DNA of 12,398 bases from CAYNSX01 sp964400165 (GTDB taxonomy: Bacteria; Armatimonadota; Hebobacteria; CAYNSX01). The translations under genes were made by a program, and so were the position numbers. Every line of letters starts with the position of its first letter. Position 1 is the first letter of the stretch. Shown here piece after piece: positions 4,671-10,264 of this stretch. The notes under the pieces are model-generated. The model did not search any database. It saw only the letters and a list, made by a program, of their open reading frames with translations, and was not told where the DNA came from. The stretch is taken from assembly GCA_964400165.1 (NCBI GenBank), contig CAYNSX010000051.1, forward strand, positions 1 through 12,398, read 5' to 3'.

Positions 4671-6583
4671 TGCCGCTGCTGGCGGTGCCGTGGCTCGCCG
4701 GCACTCTGCTCATTGCGTTCGGGCTCGGCGCCGCCGTGATGACGCCGCGCGGCTGTCGGGCGCGCACGGTAGTCGAAGAATGGCCGATCACCATTGCGGT
4801 CGGGCTTGGCGTCATCGCCTACGCGGTGCTGGCGCTGGGGATGTTCGGCCTGCTCACGACGCCCGCGTTGCTCGGCTTGCTCGGCGTCCTTGCGCTGCTG
4901 GCGGCGGTGTCCATCTACCGACTGCGCGGCGACATCCGGGCGTGGTGGCGCGAGATGCCGCGCTCGAAAGCCGGCCCGCCGCTGCTGTTCACCGTGCTGT
5001 TGTTGTCGTTCGCGCTGCTGACGCTGCTCGGCGCGCTGGCGCCGAAGGGCTCGAACGACTGGGATGCGTTGAGTTATCACCTCGCGGTGCCGCAACTGTA
5101 CCTCGACGCCCACCGCATCATCCCGCTGCCGTGGATGAGCCACTCGTATTTCCCGTTCACCACCGAAATGCTCTTCACGCTCGGCCTGGGCGTGCAGGGG
5201 CAGGCGCTGGCGTCGGCGTTCCACTGGGCATTCGGCTGGCTGCTGATCGCGGGCCTGCTCTCGGTCACGGGGCGTGTGGCGCCCGCGCGCGCCGGCATCT
5301 TCGCCGTGCTGTCGCTGCTGTCGGCGCCGCTGTTCTGGTGGGAAATGACCACCGCGAACAACGACCTGTCGCTCGCCGCGTTCGTGTTCTTTGCGGGGTG
5401 GGCGGCGTGGCGCTGGAAGGAAGGCGAGCGCGGCTGGCTGGCGGTCGCCGCGCTGCTGGCCGGGTTCGCCGCGGGCACGAAACTCTTGGGGCTGGTTGCC
5501 GTCGTCTTCATCGCCGCCGCGGCGCTGTGGTGGCTGCGCGCGAAACTGCTGACTGGCGTCCGCGTGGCGGCAGGCGTCGCGGTGCTGGCGCTTGTGGTGG
5601 CATCACCCTGGTACATCAAGACCTACGCCTGGACGGGCAACCCGGTGTATCCGTTCTTCTACAGCGTCTTCGGCGGCAGAAACTGGGATGCGACGCTGGC
5701 GGCGTCGTATGCCGAGTCGCAGGCGCAGTTCGGCCTCTTCGAGGGCGACAAGCCCGGCGACCAGCGGCGCATCGAGCGGCTGGCGCTGCTCCCGCTCAAT
5801 ATCACGCTGGCGCCGCACCGATTCTTCGATCACCCGGAACGCCCGCTCGGGTATGTGGGCTTCGGCCCGCTGTTTCTGGCGCTGCTGCCGGCGCTGTTCT
5901 TGTGGCGGCGGCAGCCGTCGGCATCACGCGTGCTGTTGCTGATGGGGCTGGTCATCACAGTGGCGTGGGCAGTGACGGTGCAGCACCTGCGCTATCTCCT
6001 GCACGCGCTGCCGCTGCTGGCGCCCGGCGTCGGCATTGCGGCGGAGGCGCTGGCGCAGGCGAGGCGGCTGGCGCGCGGGGCGGTGAGTGTCATCGTCGGC
6101 GGCGCGGCGGGGCTGTCGTTTCTGCTGTTGTTTCTGCTCTCGCTCCAGCACATCACGGTCGCCGTCGGCTTGCAGGGGCAGGAGAACTATCTGCGGGCCA
6201 ACCTCGACGAATACCGGGCGATCGAGTGGATCAACCAGAACCTGCCCGCTGACGCCACGGTCATCACGCTCGGTGAGCCGCGCGGTTTCTACTTGCACCG
6301 CAACTATCTGTGGGCGGACCCGGGACATTCCGCCATCATTGATTACACGCGCATCACAGACGAAGGCGAGTTGGTGCGCAGGTGGCTAATCACGCTCGGC
6401 GCAACGCATGCGCTCATCGCACCGCAAGTGCTCGATGCCGCGGCGAAAGGTGTGCATGGCTTCCCCGAGTTGTTGGGGCGAGCGATCGAGGGCGGCTGGT
6501 TGGTGCAAATCAACCGCTCGAAGAACGGCTGGACGGTCTGGATGCTGCGTGATGCCGGCTCGGGGCAAGCGCGCGCGTACTAA
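4670..6583 (+). CDS. GT-C fold membrane glycosyltransferase (family 39/PMT-like)
   Basis: This 637-residue polytopic membrane protein moves a sugar from a lipid carrier to an acceptor outside the membrane, judging from its family. After two N-terminal spans, the first outer loop carries NDWDALSYHLAVPQLYL (129-145; Asp130/Asp132 are the candidate catalytic residues). Then come MTTANNDLSLAAF (226-238), GTKLLGL (269-275) and SPWYIKTYAWTGNPVYPF (312-329), all landmarks of this group. The C-terminal soluble part contains YRAIEWINQNLPADATVITLGEP, a common tail motif. The ATG at 4670 overlaps the previous stop by one base; longer upstream starts are rejected because they would run through the preceding small gene. 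It overlaps the next glycosyltransferase by 32 bases. Donor and acceptor cannot be read from the sequence. Confidence 0.8.
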   Translation: MPLLAVPWLAGTLLIAFGLGAAVMTPRGCRARTVVEEWPITIAVGLGVIAYAVLALGMFGLLTTPALLGLLGVLALLAAVSIYRLRGDIRAWWREMPRSKAGPPLLFTVLLLSFALLTLLGALAPKGSNDWDALSYHLAVPQLYLDAHRIIPLPWMSHSYFPFTTEMLFTLGLGVQGQALASAFHWAFGWLLIAGLLSVTGRVAPARAGIFAVLSLLSAPLFWWEMTTANNDLSLAAFVFFAGWAAWRWKEGERGWLAVAALLAGFAAGTKLLGLVAVVFIAAAALWWLRAKLLTGVRVAAGVAVLALVVASPWYIKTYAWTGNPVYPFFYSVFGGRNWDATLAASYAESQAQFGLFEGDKPGDQRRIERLALLPLNITLAPHRFFDHPERPLGYVGFGPLFLALLPALFLWRRQPSASRVLLLMGLVITVAWAVTVQHLRYLLHALPLLAPGVGIAAEALAQARRLARGAVSVIVGGAAGLSFLLLFLLSLQHITVAVGLQGQENYLRANLDEYRAIEWINQNLPADATVITLGEPRGFYLHRNYLWADPGHSAIIDYTRITDEGELVRRWLITLGATHALIAPQVLDAAAKGVHGFPELLGRAIEGGWLVQINRSKNGWTVWMLRDAGSGQARAY

Positions 6584-7829
6584 GGTCGCGCCCGCGCAGC
6601 AGTTTGCGCTGGCGGCGATTCTGGCGGTCCAGTTCGGGCTGGCAGTGGCGCTCGGATGGGTGTTGCCGCTGCCGCCGCCCGACCAGGCGCCCGACGAGAC
6701 TGCGCACCGCATCTACATTCAGCACCTCGTGGATGAACACGCGCTGCCCGTCTTCGACGCCGCCCGCGGCCGCGACAACCCCGAATACGAATTCCACCAG
6801 CCGCCGCTCTACTACGCGCTCGCCGCGCCGGTGTACGCTGCGGCGGGCGGCGGCGACCGCGGCACGCGCGCGGTGCGCTTGCTGTCGGCGCTCATTGGCC
6901 TCATCACGACCCTCGCCGCGTTCGGGATCGCCCGGACGCTGTGGCCGGAGCCGCCGCATCTGGCGCTCGGCGCCGCGGCGGTGACGGCGTTTTGGCCAAT
7001 GCACCTCTACACGAACGCCTCGATCAACAACGACGGCCTCGCCGTCGCCCTGTGGGCGACGGCGCTGTGGCTGCTGGCGCGGTACCTGCGGGCACCGTCG
7101 CTCCGCGGGGCGGCGCTCGCCGGGGTGGTGACGGGCCTGGCGCTGCTCACCAAGACCAGCACGCTGATTCTCGTCCCACTCGGCCTGATCGCCATCACGC
7201 TCGCTTGGTCGCGGGAGAAATCGGTGCCGTGGCGCCACCTGTTCGGCGATGGCGGCGCCTTCCTCGGTGCGGCGGCCGTCATTGGCGGCTGGTGGCTGGT
7301 GCGCAATCAGATGCTCTACGGCGACGCGCTGGCCTATGGCGTCTTCAAGACCGCCTTCGGCTGGCAATCGCCGCAGCGCTGGTTCACCGCCCGCGGCTTC
7401 AGCGAGGTGACGCACTGGGGCGCGGTCGCGGTCCTGACGCATCAGAGTTTCTGGGGGGCGTTCGGCCTCGGCGCGCAAGGAGTCCCGGCTGAGACTTTCC
7501 CGAAGTGGCTCTACAACGCGTTGAGTCTGTTGGCAGCGCCGTCACTCGTCGGGGCTTGGCTGGCGGTGCGGGCGCGCGAAGTCGTCGCACGGCGCATCGG
7601 GTTGGTGCTGGTGGCGGGGTGGGCGTTCGTGTTCGTCGCGTTCCTGCGGTTCAACATCGACCTGTTCCAACCGCAGGGTCGCTACCTGCTGCCGCTGGTG
7701 CCGATTCTCGCCGTGCTATTGAGTCGCGGGTGGTGTACGGTTGGACGGGGCCGCGCCTGGGCGCTGCTCCCCGGCGGGGTCTTGCTGGCCTGCGCGGTCT
7801 ACGCGCTGTTCTTGGTCGAGCGACTATGA
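6552..7829 (+). CDS. Second GT-C fold membrane glycosyltransferase-like protein
   Basis: This 425-residue polytopic membrane protein has a basic N-terminus (RGKRARTK) and a first span at about 17-38. The outer loop then carries PDETAHRIYI (47-56; Asp48 and Glu49 as candidate catalytic acids) and EFHQPPLYYAL (80-90). Further landmarks are YTNASINNDGLA, LLTKTSTLIL, WWLVRNQMLYGDAL and FQPQGRYLLPLVP. This layout fits DUF2142/GT39-like proteins. It lacks the soluble tail of its upstream neighbour. The start at ATG 6552 (GTG 6549 is adjacent) overlaps that neighbour by 32 bases, implying co-translation and perhaps a shared glycan pathway. Its last 31 bases overlap, tail to tail, the stress gene on the other strand. 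Confidence 0.78.
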   Translation: MPARGKRARTKVAPAQQFALAAILAVQFGLAVALGWVLPLPPPDQAPDETAHRIYIQHLVDEHALPVFDAARGRDNPEYEFHQPPLYYALAAPVYAAAGGGDRGTRAVRLLSALIGLITTLAAFGIARTLWPEPPHLALGAAAVTAFWPMHLYTNASINNDGLAVALWATALWLLARYLRAPSLRGAALAGVVTGLALLTKTSTLILVPLGLIAITLAWSREKSVPWRHLFGDGGAFLGAAAVIGGWWLVRNQMLYGDALAYGVFKTAFGWQSPQRWFTARGFSEVTHWGAVAVLTHQSFWGAFGLGAQGVPAETFPKWLYNALSLLAAPSLVGAWLAVRAREVVARRIGLVLVAGWAFVFVAFLRFNIDLFQPQGRYLLPLVPILAVLLSRGWCTVGRGRAWALLPGGVLLACAVYALFLVERL

Positions 7830-8128
7830 GGCGCCGCGTCGCGGCCGTCGTGGCTTAGGGCTTTGCGCCCTTCCTGAATCAGACGGCGGACGCGCTCGCC
7901 GCCTTTGCGGCCGATCTCTTCGTAAAAGGAGAGTCCGTGCTCGTGGCGCACGGCTTCGCCGCCCTTCTTGCCGATGCGCGTGTAGAAATCGGGACCATGA
8001 CGACGCTTGGTCTGCTGTCCGCCCTTGCGTCCGATACTGGCGTAGAACTCGCTGCCGTGCCGCCGCTTGGTGGTCTCCCCACCTTTCTGCCCGGCCTGGC
8101 GCACGGTGAGTTCCTTCTCTTCAGCCAT
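7799..8128 (-). CDS. GsiB / LEA group 1-like stress hydrophilin
   Basis: This 109-residue, very polar protein is built of exact 20-residue repeats. KGG occurs at 15-17, 35-37, 55-57 and 75-77, and FY at 28-29, 48-49 and 68-69, each repeat reading roughly FYxxIGRKGGExxxRRHG. This is the pattern of Bacillus GsiB and the 20-mer of plant Em (LEA group 1) proteins, which protect cells during drying, starvation or heat and are largely unfolded in solution. The tail (RRLIQEGRKAL, then a variable 25 residues) is outside the repeats. GGAGGA about 9 bases before the ATG supports the start. The 3' end overlaps the glycosyltransferase on the other strand by 31 bases. Its own gene symbol is left blank because orthology to gsiB is not shown. 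Confidence 0.85.
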   Translation of the reverse strand: MAEEKELTVRQAGQKGGETTKRRHGSEFYASIGRKGGQQTKRRHGPDFYTRIGKKGGEAVRHEHGLSFYEEIGRKGGERVRRLIQEGRKALSHDGRDAAPHSRSTKNSA

Positions 8129-8255
8129 CTCCGAACTTCCTCCCAGCGGGAATGTCCCTCTGTTCGGCTCACGCCGGACTTCCCCTTTTCTGTGTCAGCA
8201 GGCCCAATCCGGGGTGCCCAGCAGGCAAGCGCCGCCTCGTAAACCAGCCAAGCGA
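8129..8255 (-). other. Structured 5' leader of the GsiB-like gene
   Basis: If transcription starts at the TATAAT box (8256-8261), a leader of about 120 bases follows. On the minus strand it holds a CGGC-GTGA-GCCG hairpin with a GNRA-type loop (8165-8176), a GGGA-CAT-TCCC hairpin (8148-8158) just before the Shine-Dalgarno, and GCCTGCTG twice. I match it to no known riboswitch; a role in control is only a possibility. Confidence 0.3.
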
Positions 8256-8261
8256 ATTATA
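8256..8261 (-). promoter_or_regulatory. Consensus -10 box upstream of the GsiB-like gene
   Basis: The minus strand reads GGGATATAATTC, with a perfect TATAAT in a GC-rich setting. No -35 hexamer is visible at 16-18 bases. The GGGATAT part faintly recalls stress-sigma -10 boxes, but no matching upstream element is present. It lies about 128 bases before the start codon. Confidence 0.45.
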
Positions 8262-8322
8262 TCCCTCAACCGGGAGTGCCTACTCGCTCTCTGGGGAAGC
8301 GGTCGCAGGCCAGTGCGACGAG

Positions 8323-8350
8323 TTGACGCTCCCCAAGCCGCCCGTAGAAT
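8323..8350 (+). promoter_or_regulatory. Sigma-70-type promoter of tRNA-Met
   Basis: TTGACG (8323-8328), a 16-base spacer and TAGAAT (8345-8350) lie 10 bases before the first base of the tRNA. Both boxes are five of six against consensus, and position and spacing are right for a short-leader tRNA transcript. Confidence 0.7.
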
Positions 8351-8360
8351 GGGCGGGCGT

Positions 8361-8435
8361 GGCAGGGTAGCTCAGCGGTAGAGCAGCGGCTTCATAAGCC
8401 GTAGGTCGCGGGTCCGAATCCCGCCCCTGCCACCA
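8361..8435 (+). tRNA. tRNA-Met (CAT), elongator type
   Basis: The cloverleaf is complete. The acceptor is GGCAGGG / CCCTGCC, the D-arm GCTC / GAGC and the anticodon stem GCGGC / GCCGT, with loop TTCATAA (anticodon CAT). The T-arm is GCGGG / CCCGC with loop TCCGAAT, and CCA is encoded. The first base pair is G-C and the anticodon stem lacks the three G-C pairs of initiators, so it is not tRNA-fMet. It could instead be tRNA-Ile2, whose CAT is modified to read AUA; the sequence alone does not settle this. Confidence 0.92.
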
Positions 8436-8513
8436 GGGAGTAGAATCGTCCGTCGGGCGTCGTACGATGCAAGTCGGGAAGAGCGGGCGACTGCAAGTCG
8501 CTCCCAATCCTTT

Positions 8514-8548
8514 CCGACGTACGACTTACGACGTGCGACTTACGATGT
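8514..8548. repeat. Heptamer tandem array
   Basis: Five 7-base units occur in register: CCGACGT, ACGACTT, ACGACGT, GCGACTT, ACGATGT. The period matches the arrays at 3164-3191 and 8907-8941, and the unit shares a TACGAC-like core with them in other phases. Confidence 0.65.
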
Positions 8549-8556
8549 GGTCGCGT

Positions 8557-8624
8557 AGGGGCGTAGCCGAGCGGGCGGGAGCGTCCCGGCACTTCGTGCC
8601 GGGAAGGTCGCAGGTCCTGCGACC
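8557..8624 (+). pseudogene. tRNA-Trp-like remnant joined to a double hairpin
   Basis: The first bases (AGGGGCGTAGC) match the 5' end of the intact tRNA-Trp at 8741, and the match extends upstream by GCGT. AGGTCGCAGGT (8605-8615) also matches its variable loop and T-arm start. Where the anticodon arm should be there is a perfect 9-bp hairpin (8584-8592 with 8596-8604, loop TTC). Where the T-arm should be there is a second (8606-8614 with 8616-8624, one-base gap). No 3' acceptor strand or CCA follows, so it cannot be a working tRNA. Confidence 0.55.
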
Positions 8625-8698
8625 CTTGGCACTGCCGCCGCGCTCTTCTGGAAGTAGTAGACTAGGACAGCAGGGAAGTAGCGAGTGCCGCGTGTACC

Positions 8699-8730
8699 GC
8701 CTCCCGGCCTTCCTGCCTCCCTGTGTTCCT
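8699..8730 (-). repeat. Octamer tandem array
   Basis: On the plus strand the units are GCCTCCCG, GCCTTCCT, GCCTCCCT, GTGTTCCT. On the minus strand they read as GGGAGGC-like 8-mers, matching the purine-rich arrays at 8833-8864, 9088-9119 and 9184-9214. It ends 10 bases before tRNA-Trp. Confidence 0.55.
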
Positions 8731-8740
8731 GCTGTTGCGT

Positions 8741-8817
8741 AGGGGCGTAGCTCAGCTGGCTAGAGCGCCGGTCTCCAAAACCGGAGGTCGCAGGTTCGAG
8801 CCCTGTCGCCCCTGCCA
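8741..8817 (+). tRNA. tRNA-Trp (CCA)
   Basis: A 77-base cloverleaf: acceptor AGGGGCG / CGCCCCT, D-arm GCTC / GAGC, anticodon stem CCGGT / ACCGG with loop CTCCAAA (anticodon CCA). The T-arm is GCAGG / CCTGT with loop TTCGAGC, the discriminator is G73 and CCA is encoded. I see no convincing promoter directly upstream, where an 8-base array lies. Confidence 0.95.
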
Positions 8818-8832
8818 TTCACACTCGGTCCT

Positions 8833-8864
8833 AGGGAAGCGGGAAGGCGGGGAGGCAGGAACGG
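8833..8864 (+). repeat. Octamer tandem array
   Basis: Units AGGGAAGC, GGGAAGGC, GGGGAGGC, AGGAACGG in register, starting 15 bases after tRNA-Trp. They are related to the GGGGAAC-type arrays on the far side of tRNA-Phe. Confidence 0.55.
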
Positions 8865-8886
8865 CCGCGTGCCGGGACCGAAGCGA

Positions 8887-8913
8887 TTGACGCAGTCCGC
8901 AATTTCCTACACG
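8887..8913 (+). promoter_or_regulatory. Possible promoter ahead of tRNA-Phe
   Basis: TTGACG (8887-8892) is the same hexamer as the tRNA-Met -35 box. A poor -10 candidate TACACG (8908-8913) lies after a short 15-base spacer, at the start of the heptamer array. Transcription from here would first read the tRNA-Phe 5' fragment and then the intact tRNA. Confidence 0.3.
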
Positions 8914-8941
8914 CTACACGCTACGCGCAACACGCTTACGA
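8907..8941 (+). repeat. Heptamer tandem array
   Basis: Units CTACACG, CTACACG, CTACGCG, CAACACG, CTTACGA in register. The last unit runs into the tRNA-Phe 5' fragment. Confidence 0.7.
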
Positions 8942-8966
8942 TGGGCGGGTAGCTCAGTCGGTAGAG
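8941..8966 (+). pseudogene. tRNA-Phe 5' fragment
   Basis: Twenty-six bases are identical to 9001-9026, exactly 60 bases downstream. They cover the two bases before the tRNA, the acceptor 5' strand and most of the D-arm. After GTAGAG the match stops, and a GCGAGG / CCTCGC inverted repeat follows. There is no anticodon arm, T-arm or CCA. Confidence 0.85.
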
Positions 8967-9002
8967 GTGAGAGGCGAGGCGAACCTACCTCGCGACGATG
9001 AT

Positions 9003-9078
9003 GGGCGGGTAGCTCAGTCGGTAGAGCACCGGACTGAAAATCCGGGTGTCGGCAGTTCAATTCTGCCCCCGCCCACCA
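9003..9078 (+). tRNA. tRNA-Phe (GAA)
   Basis: A 76-base cloverleaf: acceptor GGGCGGG / CCCGCCC, D-arm GCTC / GAGC, anticodon stem CCGGA / TCCGG with loop CTGAAAA (anticodon GAA). The T-arm is GGCAG / CTGCC with loop TTCAATT, and ACCA is encoded. It is the only intact copy; partial copies lie on both sides. Confidence 0.96.
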
Positions 9079-9087
9079 GAACTACCA

Positions 9088-9119
9088 GGGGAACAGGGGA
9101 ACGGGGGAACCGGGGCGCC
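9088..9119 (+). repeat. Octamer tandem array
   Basis: Units GGGGAACA, GGGGAACG, GGGGAACC, GGGGCGCC in perfect 8-base register, starting 9 bases after tRNA-Phe. Confidence 0.8.
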
Positions 9120-9153
9120 GAGTGGCGGCAGTTTCCCTCAATGCTTCGGGACA

Positions 9154-9176
9154 GGCAGTTCTGCCCCCGCCCACCA
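9154..9176 (+). pseudogene. tRNA-Phe 3' fragment
   Basis: GGCAGTTC followed by TGCCCCCGCCCACCA reproduces the T-arm, acceptor 3' strand and CCA of the intact tRNA-Phe (9051-9078), with five bases missing from the T-loop. It lies between two octamer arrays. Confidence 0.75.
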
Positions 9177-9183
9177 TTGAACA

Positions 9184-9214
9184 GGGGAGCCGGGAACAGG
9201 GGAACAGGGGAACC
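9184..9214 (+). repeat. Octamer tandem array
   Basis: Units GGGGAGCC, GGGAACA (one base short), GGGGAACA, GGGGAACC. It is the same family as 9088-9119, so the two arrays bracket the tRNA-Phe 3' fragment. Confidence 0.75.
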
Positions 9215-9268
9215 GGGTGGCGCCAGCCGCGGGACGCCGCTGCGCGAGGTTGGGATGCTGGCGACCAA

Positions 9269-9292
9269 GCGCGCCGCCGCGGTGCGGCGCGC
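9269..9292. terminator. GC hairpin downstream of the Cys-rich gene
   Basis: GCGCGCCGC (9269-9277) and GCGGCGCGC (9284-9292) are perfect reverse complements around CGCGGT, 31 bases past the stop of the minus-strand gene. There is no T-tract, so termination is uncertain. Confidence 0.35.
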
Positions 9293-9323
9293 GGCGCAGG
9301 GACAATGGCCGACTATGCGGCGG

Positions 9324-9647
9324 CTACCAGTTGCGCTTGGCGACGACCGTGGGTCGCTGCGACGCCATCACGCCCGCGGGCACGGCCTCGTCGCCGGTCG
9401 GTTGCGGAAAGTGCGGCCACTTCAACGGGTCGTAACGGGCGCAGGGTGTAATTGCCTGGTAGGGAACGCCGGGCCGGCCGCCGATGCGGTCAAACAGGAC
9501 GCAAGTGGGACGGCCGATCTCTTGCTCCGACAGGCCGCAGCGGAAGCGCCACAAAGTCGGGTCCATCGGCAGCGCGCCCCAGTCGGCCAAGTGCCGGCAA
9601 TAGAGGCACGGCGGAATCTGGTCGGTCCAAATCCGGTGCTCGGCCAT
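9324..9647 (-). CDS. Small cysteine-rich protein of unknown function
   Basis: This 107-residue protein matches no family I recognise. It has five cysteines: CLYC (14 and 17), Cys37, Cys49 and Cys69. The central part reads RFRCGLSEQEIGRPTC and VPYQAITPCARYDPLKWPHF. It has no signal peptide or membrane span, so a cytoplasmic metal-binding (zinc or iron-sulphur) protein is possible. The start at 9647 is chosen because AGGGAGGT lies 7 bases upstream; the ATG at 9683 would add 12 residues and bury that site. A perfect -10 box lies about 40 bases upstream, next to an operator-like palindrome shared with mscL on the other strand. Base composition is like the neighbours. Confidence 0.65.
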   Translation of the reverse strand: MAEHRIWTDQIPPCLYCRHLADWGALPMDPTLWRFRCGLSEQEIGRPTCVLFDRIGGRPGVPYQAITPCARYDPLKWPHFPQPTGDEAVPAGVMASQRPTVVAKRNW

Positions 9648-9688
9648 CGCAAACCTCCCTTCATGCAGCACTTCAACGGACACAAAGT

Positions 9689-9711
9689 ATTATACCAGAC
9701 TAATCGGTCTG
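9689..9711 (-). promoter_or_regulatory. Extended -10 promoter with operator-like palindrome
   Basis: On the minus strand TGGTATAAT (box at 9689-9694) is an extended -10 for the Cys-rich gene. Just upstream, 9696-9711 reads CAGACTAATCGGTCTG, a near palindrome with arms CAGAC / GTCTG of the kind bound by TetR-family repressors. A repressor there would cover the -10/-35 region and could also affect mscL, which is divergent. No TetR-type gene is in the window. Confidence 0.6.
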
Positions 9712-9800
9712 ATATTAGGGTCAAGCGGAATTCGCCGGGCGCGGTGGAATCCTCCCCCAGCCATTCCAGGCGAGCGCCGGCACACTTCGGGAGGGTTCGC

Positions 9801-10238
9801 ATGTTCAAGGAATTCAAGGAGTTCACGCTGCGGGGCAATATGGTGGATATGGCGGTCGGCCTGATGATGGGCGCCGCCTTCGGCGGGCTGGTGCAGTCGC
9901 TGATCAAGGACCTGGTGATGCCGCTGGTCGGGCTGGCGCTGGGCGGGGCGGATTTCGGCAACCGCTACGCGGTGCTGCACGAGGGCACGCCGGCGGGCCC
10001 GTATGCGACGCTGGCGGCGGCGCAAGCGGGGGGCGCGGTGACAATGAATTACGGCATCTTTCTGAACACGGTGCTGAATCTGCTGACGATTTCGTTCGCG
10101 CTGTTTATCGTCGTGCGGGCGATCAACCGCCTGCACCGCGCGGCGGCGCCGACGACGCGGGCGTGCCCACAGTGTCTGTCCACGATTCCGGTGGCGGCGA
10201 AGCGGTGTCCGTTCTGCACGGAGGCAGTGACCGCGTAG
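9801..10238 (+). CDS. mscL: Large-conductance mechanosensitive channel with zinc-ribbon tail
   Basis: MscL opens in the inner membrane when tension rises, releasing solutes after osmotic downshock. The 145 residues follow the family: an N-terminal amphipathic stretch (MFKEFKEFTLRGNMVDMAVG), span 1 at about 15-43, an outer loop (50-80) and span 2 at about 83-107 (YGIFLNTVLNLLTISFALFI). The usual C-terminal cytoplasmic helix bundle is replaced by a zinc ribbon with Cys122, Cys125, Cys136 and Cys139 (CPQC and CPFC). I recall similar tails in some other bacterial MscL proteins, not verified here. GGGAGGG 5 bases before ATG 9801 fixes the start; the frame is open far upstream through the tRNA district, but that part is not MscL-like. 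It is divergent from the Cys-rich gene and convergent with the metallopeptidase. Confidence 0.93.
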   Translation: MFKEFKEFTLRGNMVDMAVGLMMGAAFGGLVQSLIKDLVMPLVGLALGGADFGNRYAVLHEGTPAGPYATLAAAQAGGAVTMNYGIFLNTVLNLLTISFALFIVVRAINRLHRAAAPTTRACPQCLSTIPVAAKRCPFCTEAVTA

Positions 10239-10264
10239 CGAGAGATTGCGTTGAAGCGGAAGTG

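Larger units (their letters stand above)
8436..8740. other. Gap between tRNA-Met and tRNA-Trp filled with short repeats
   Basis: No gene is seen in this 305-base gap. It holds a heptamer array (8514-8548), a broken tRNA-Trp-like copy with two hairpins (8557-8624) and an 8-base array (8699-8730). Confidence 0.7.

Noticed and set aside
1921..5224. Long minus-strand frames (up to 486 codons) opposite prfB and the following genes
   Set aside because: They are antisense to clearly coding frames, are rich in His, Arg and Ala as expected for shadows in high-GC DNA, and cross gene borders.
6510..7478. Minus-strand frame of 322 codons opposite the second glycosyltransferase
   Set aside because: Arg/Glu-rich shadow of a membrane protein gene, with no family likeness.
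8129..8250. Cobalamin riboswitch in the GsiB-like leader (AAAAGGGGAAGTCCGG resembles part of it)
   Set aside because: The rest of the consensus, including the GCCACTG box, is missing and the gene is unrelated to cobalamin.
8361..8435. Initiator tRNA-fMet
   Set aside because: The first pair is G-C and the anticodon stem lacks the three consecutive G-C pairs of initiators.
8514..9214. CRISPR array
   Set aside because: Repeats are 7-8 bases in direct contact, with no 25-40 base repeats or spacers of even length.
8967..9800. N-terminal extension of MscL by 278 codons
   Set aside because: The frame happens to stay open through tRNA-Phe and repeats. The MscL start at 9801 has a strong ribosome site and matches the family N-terminus.
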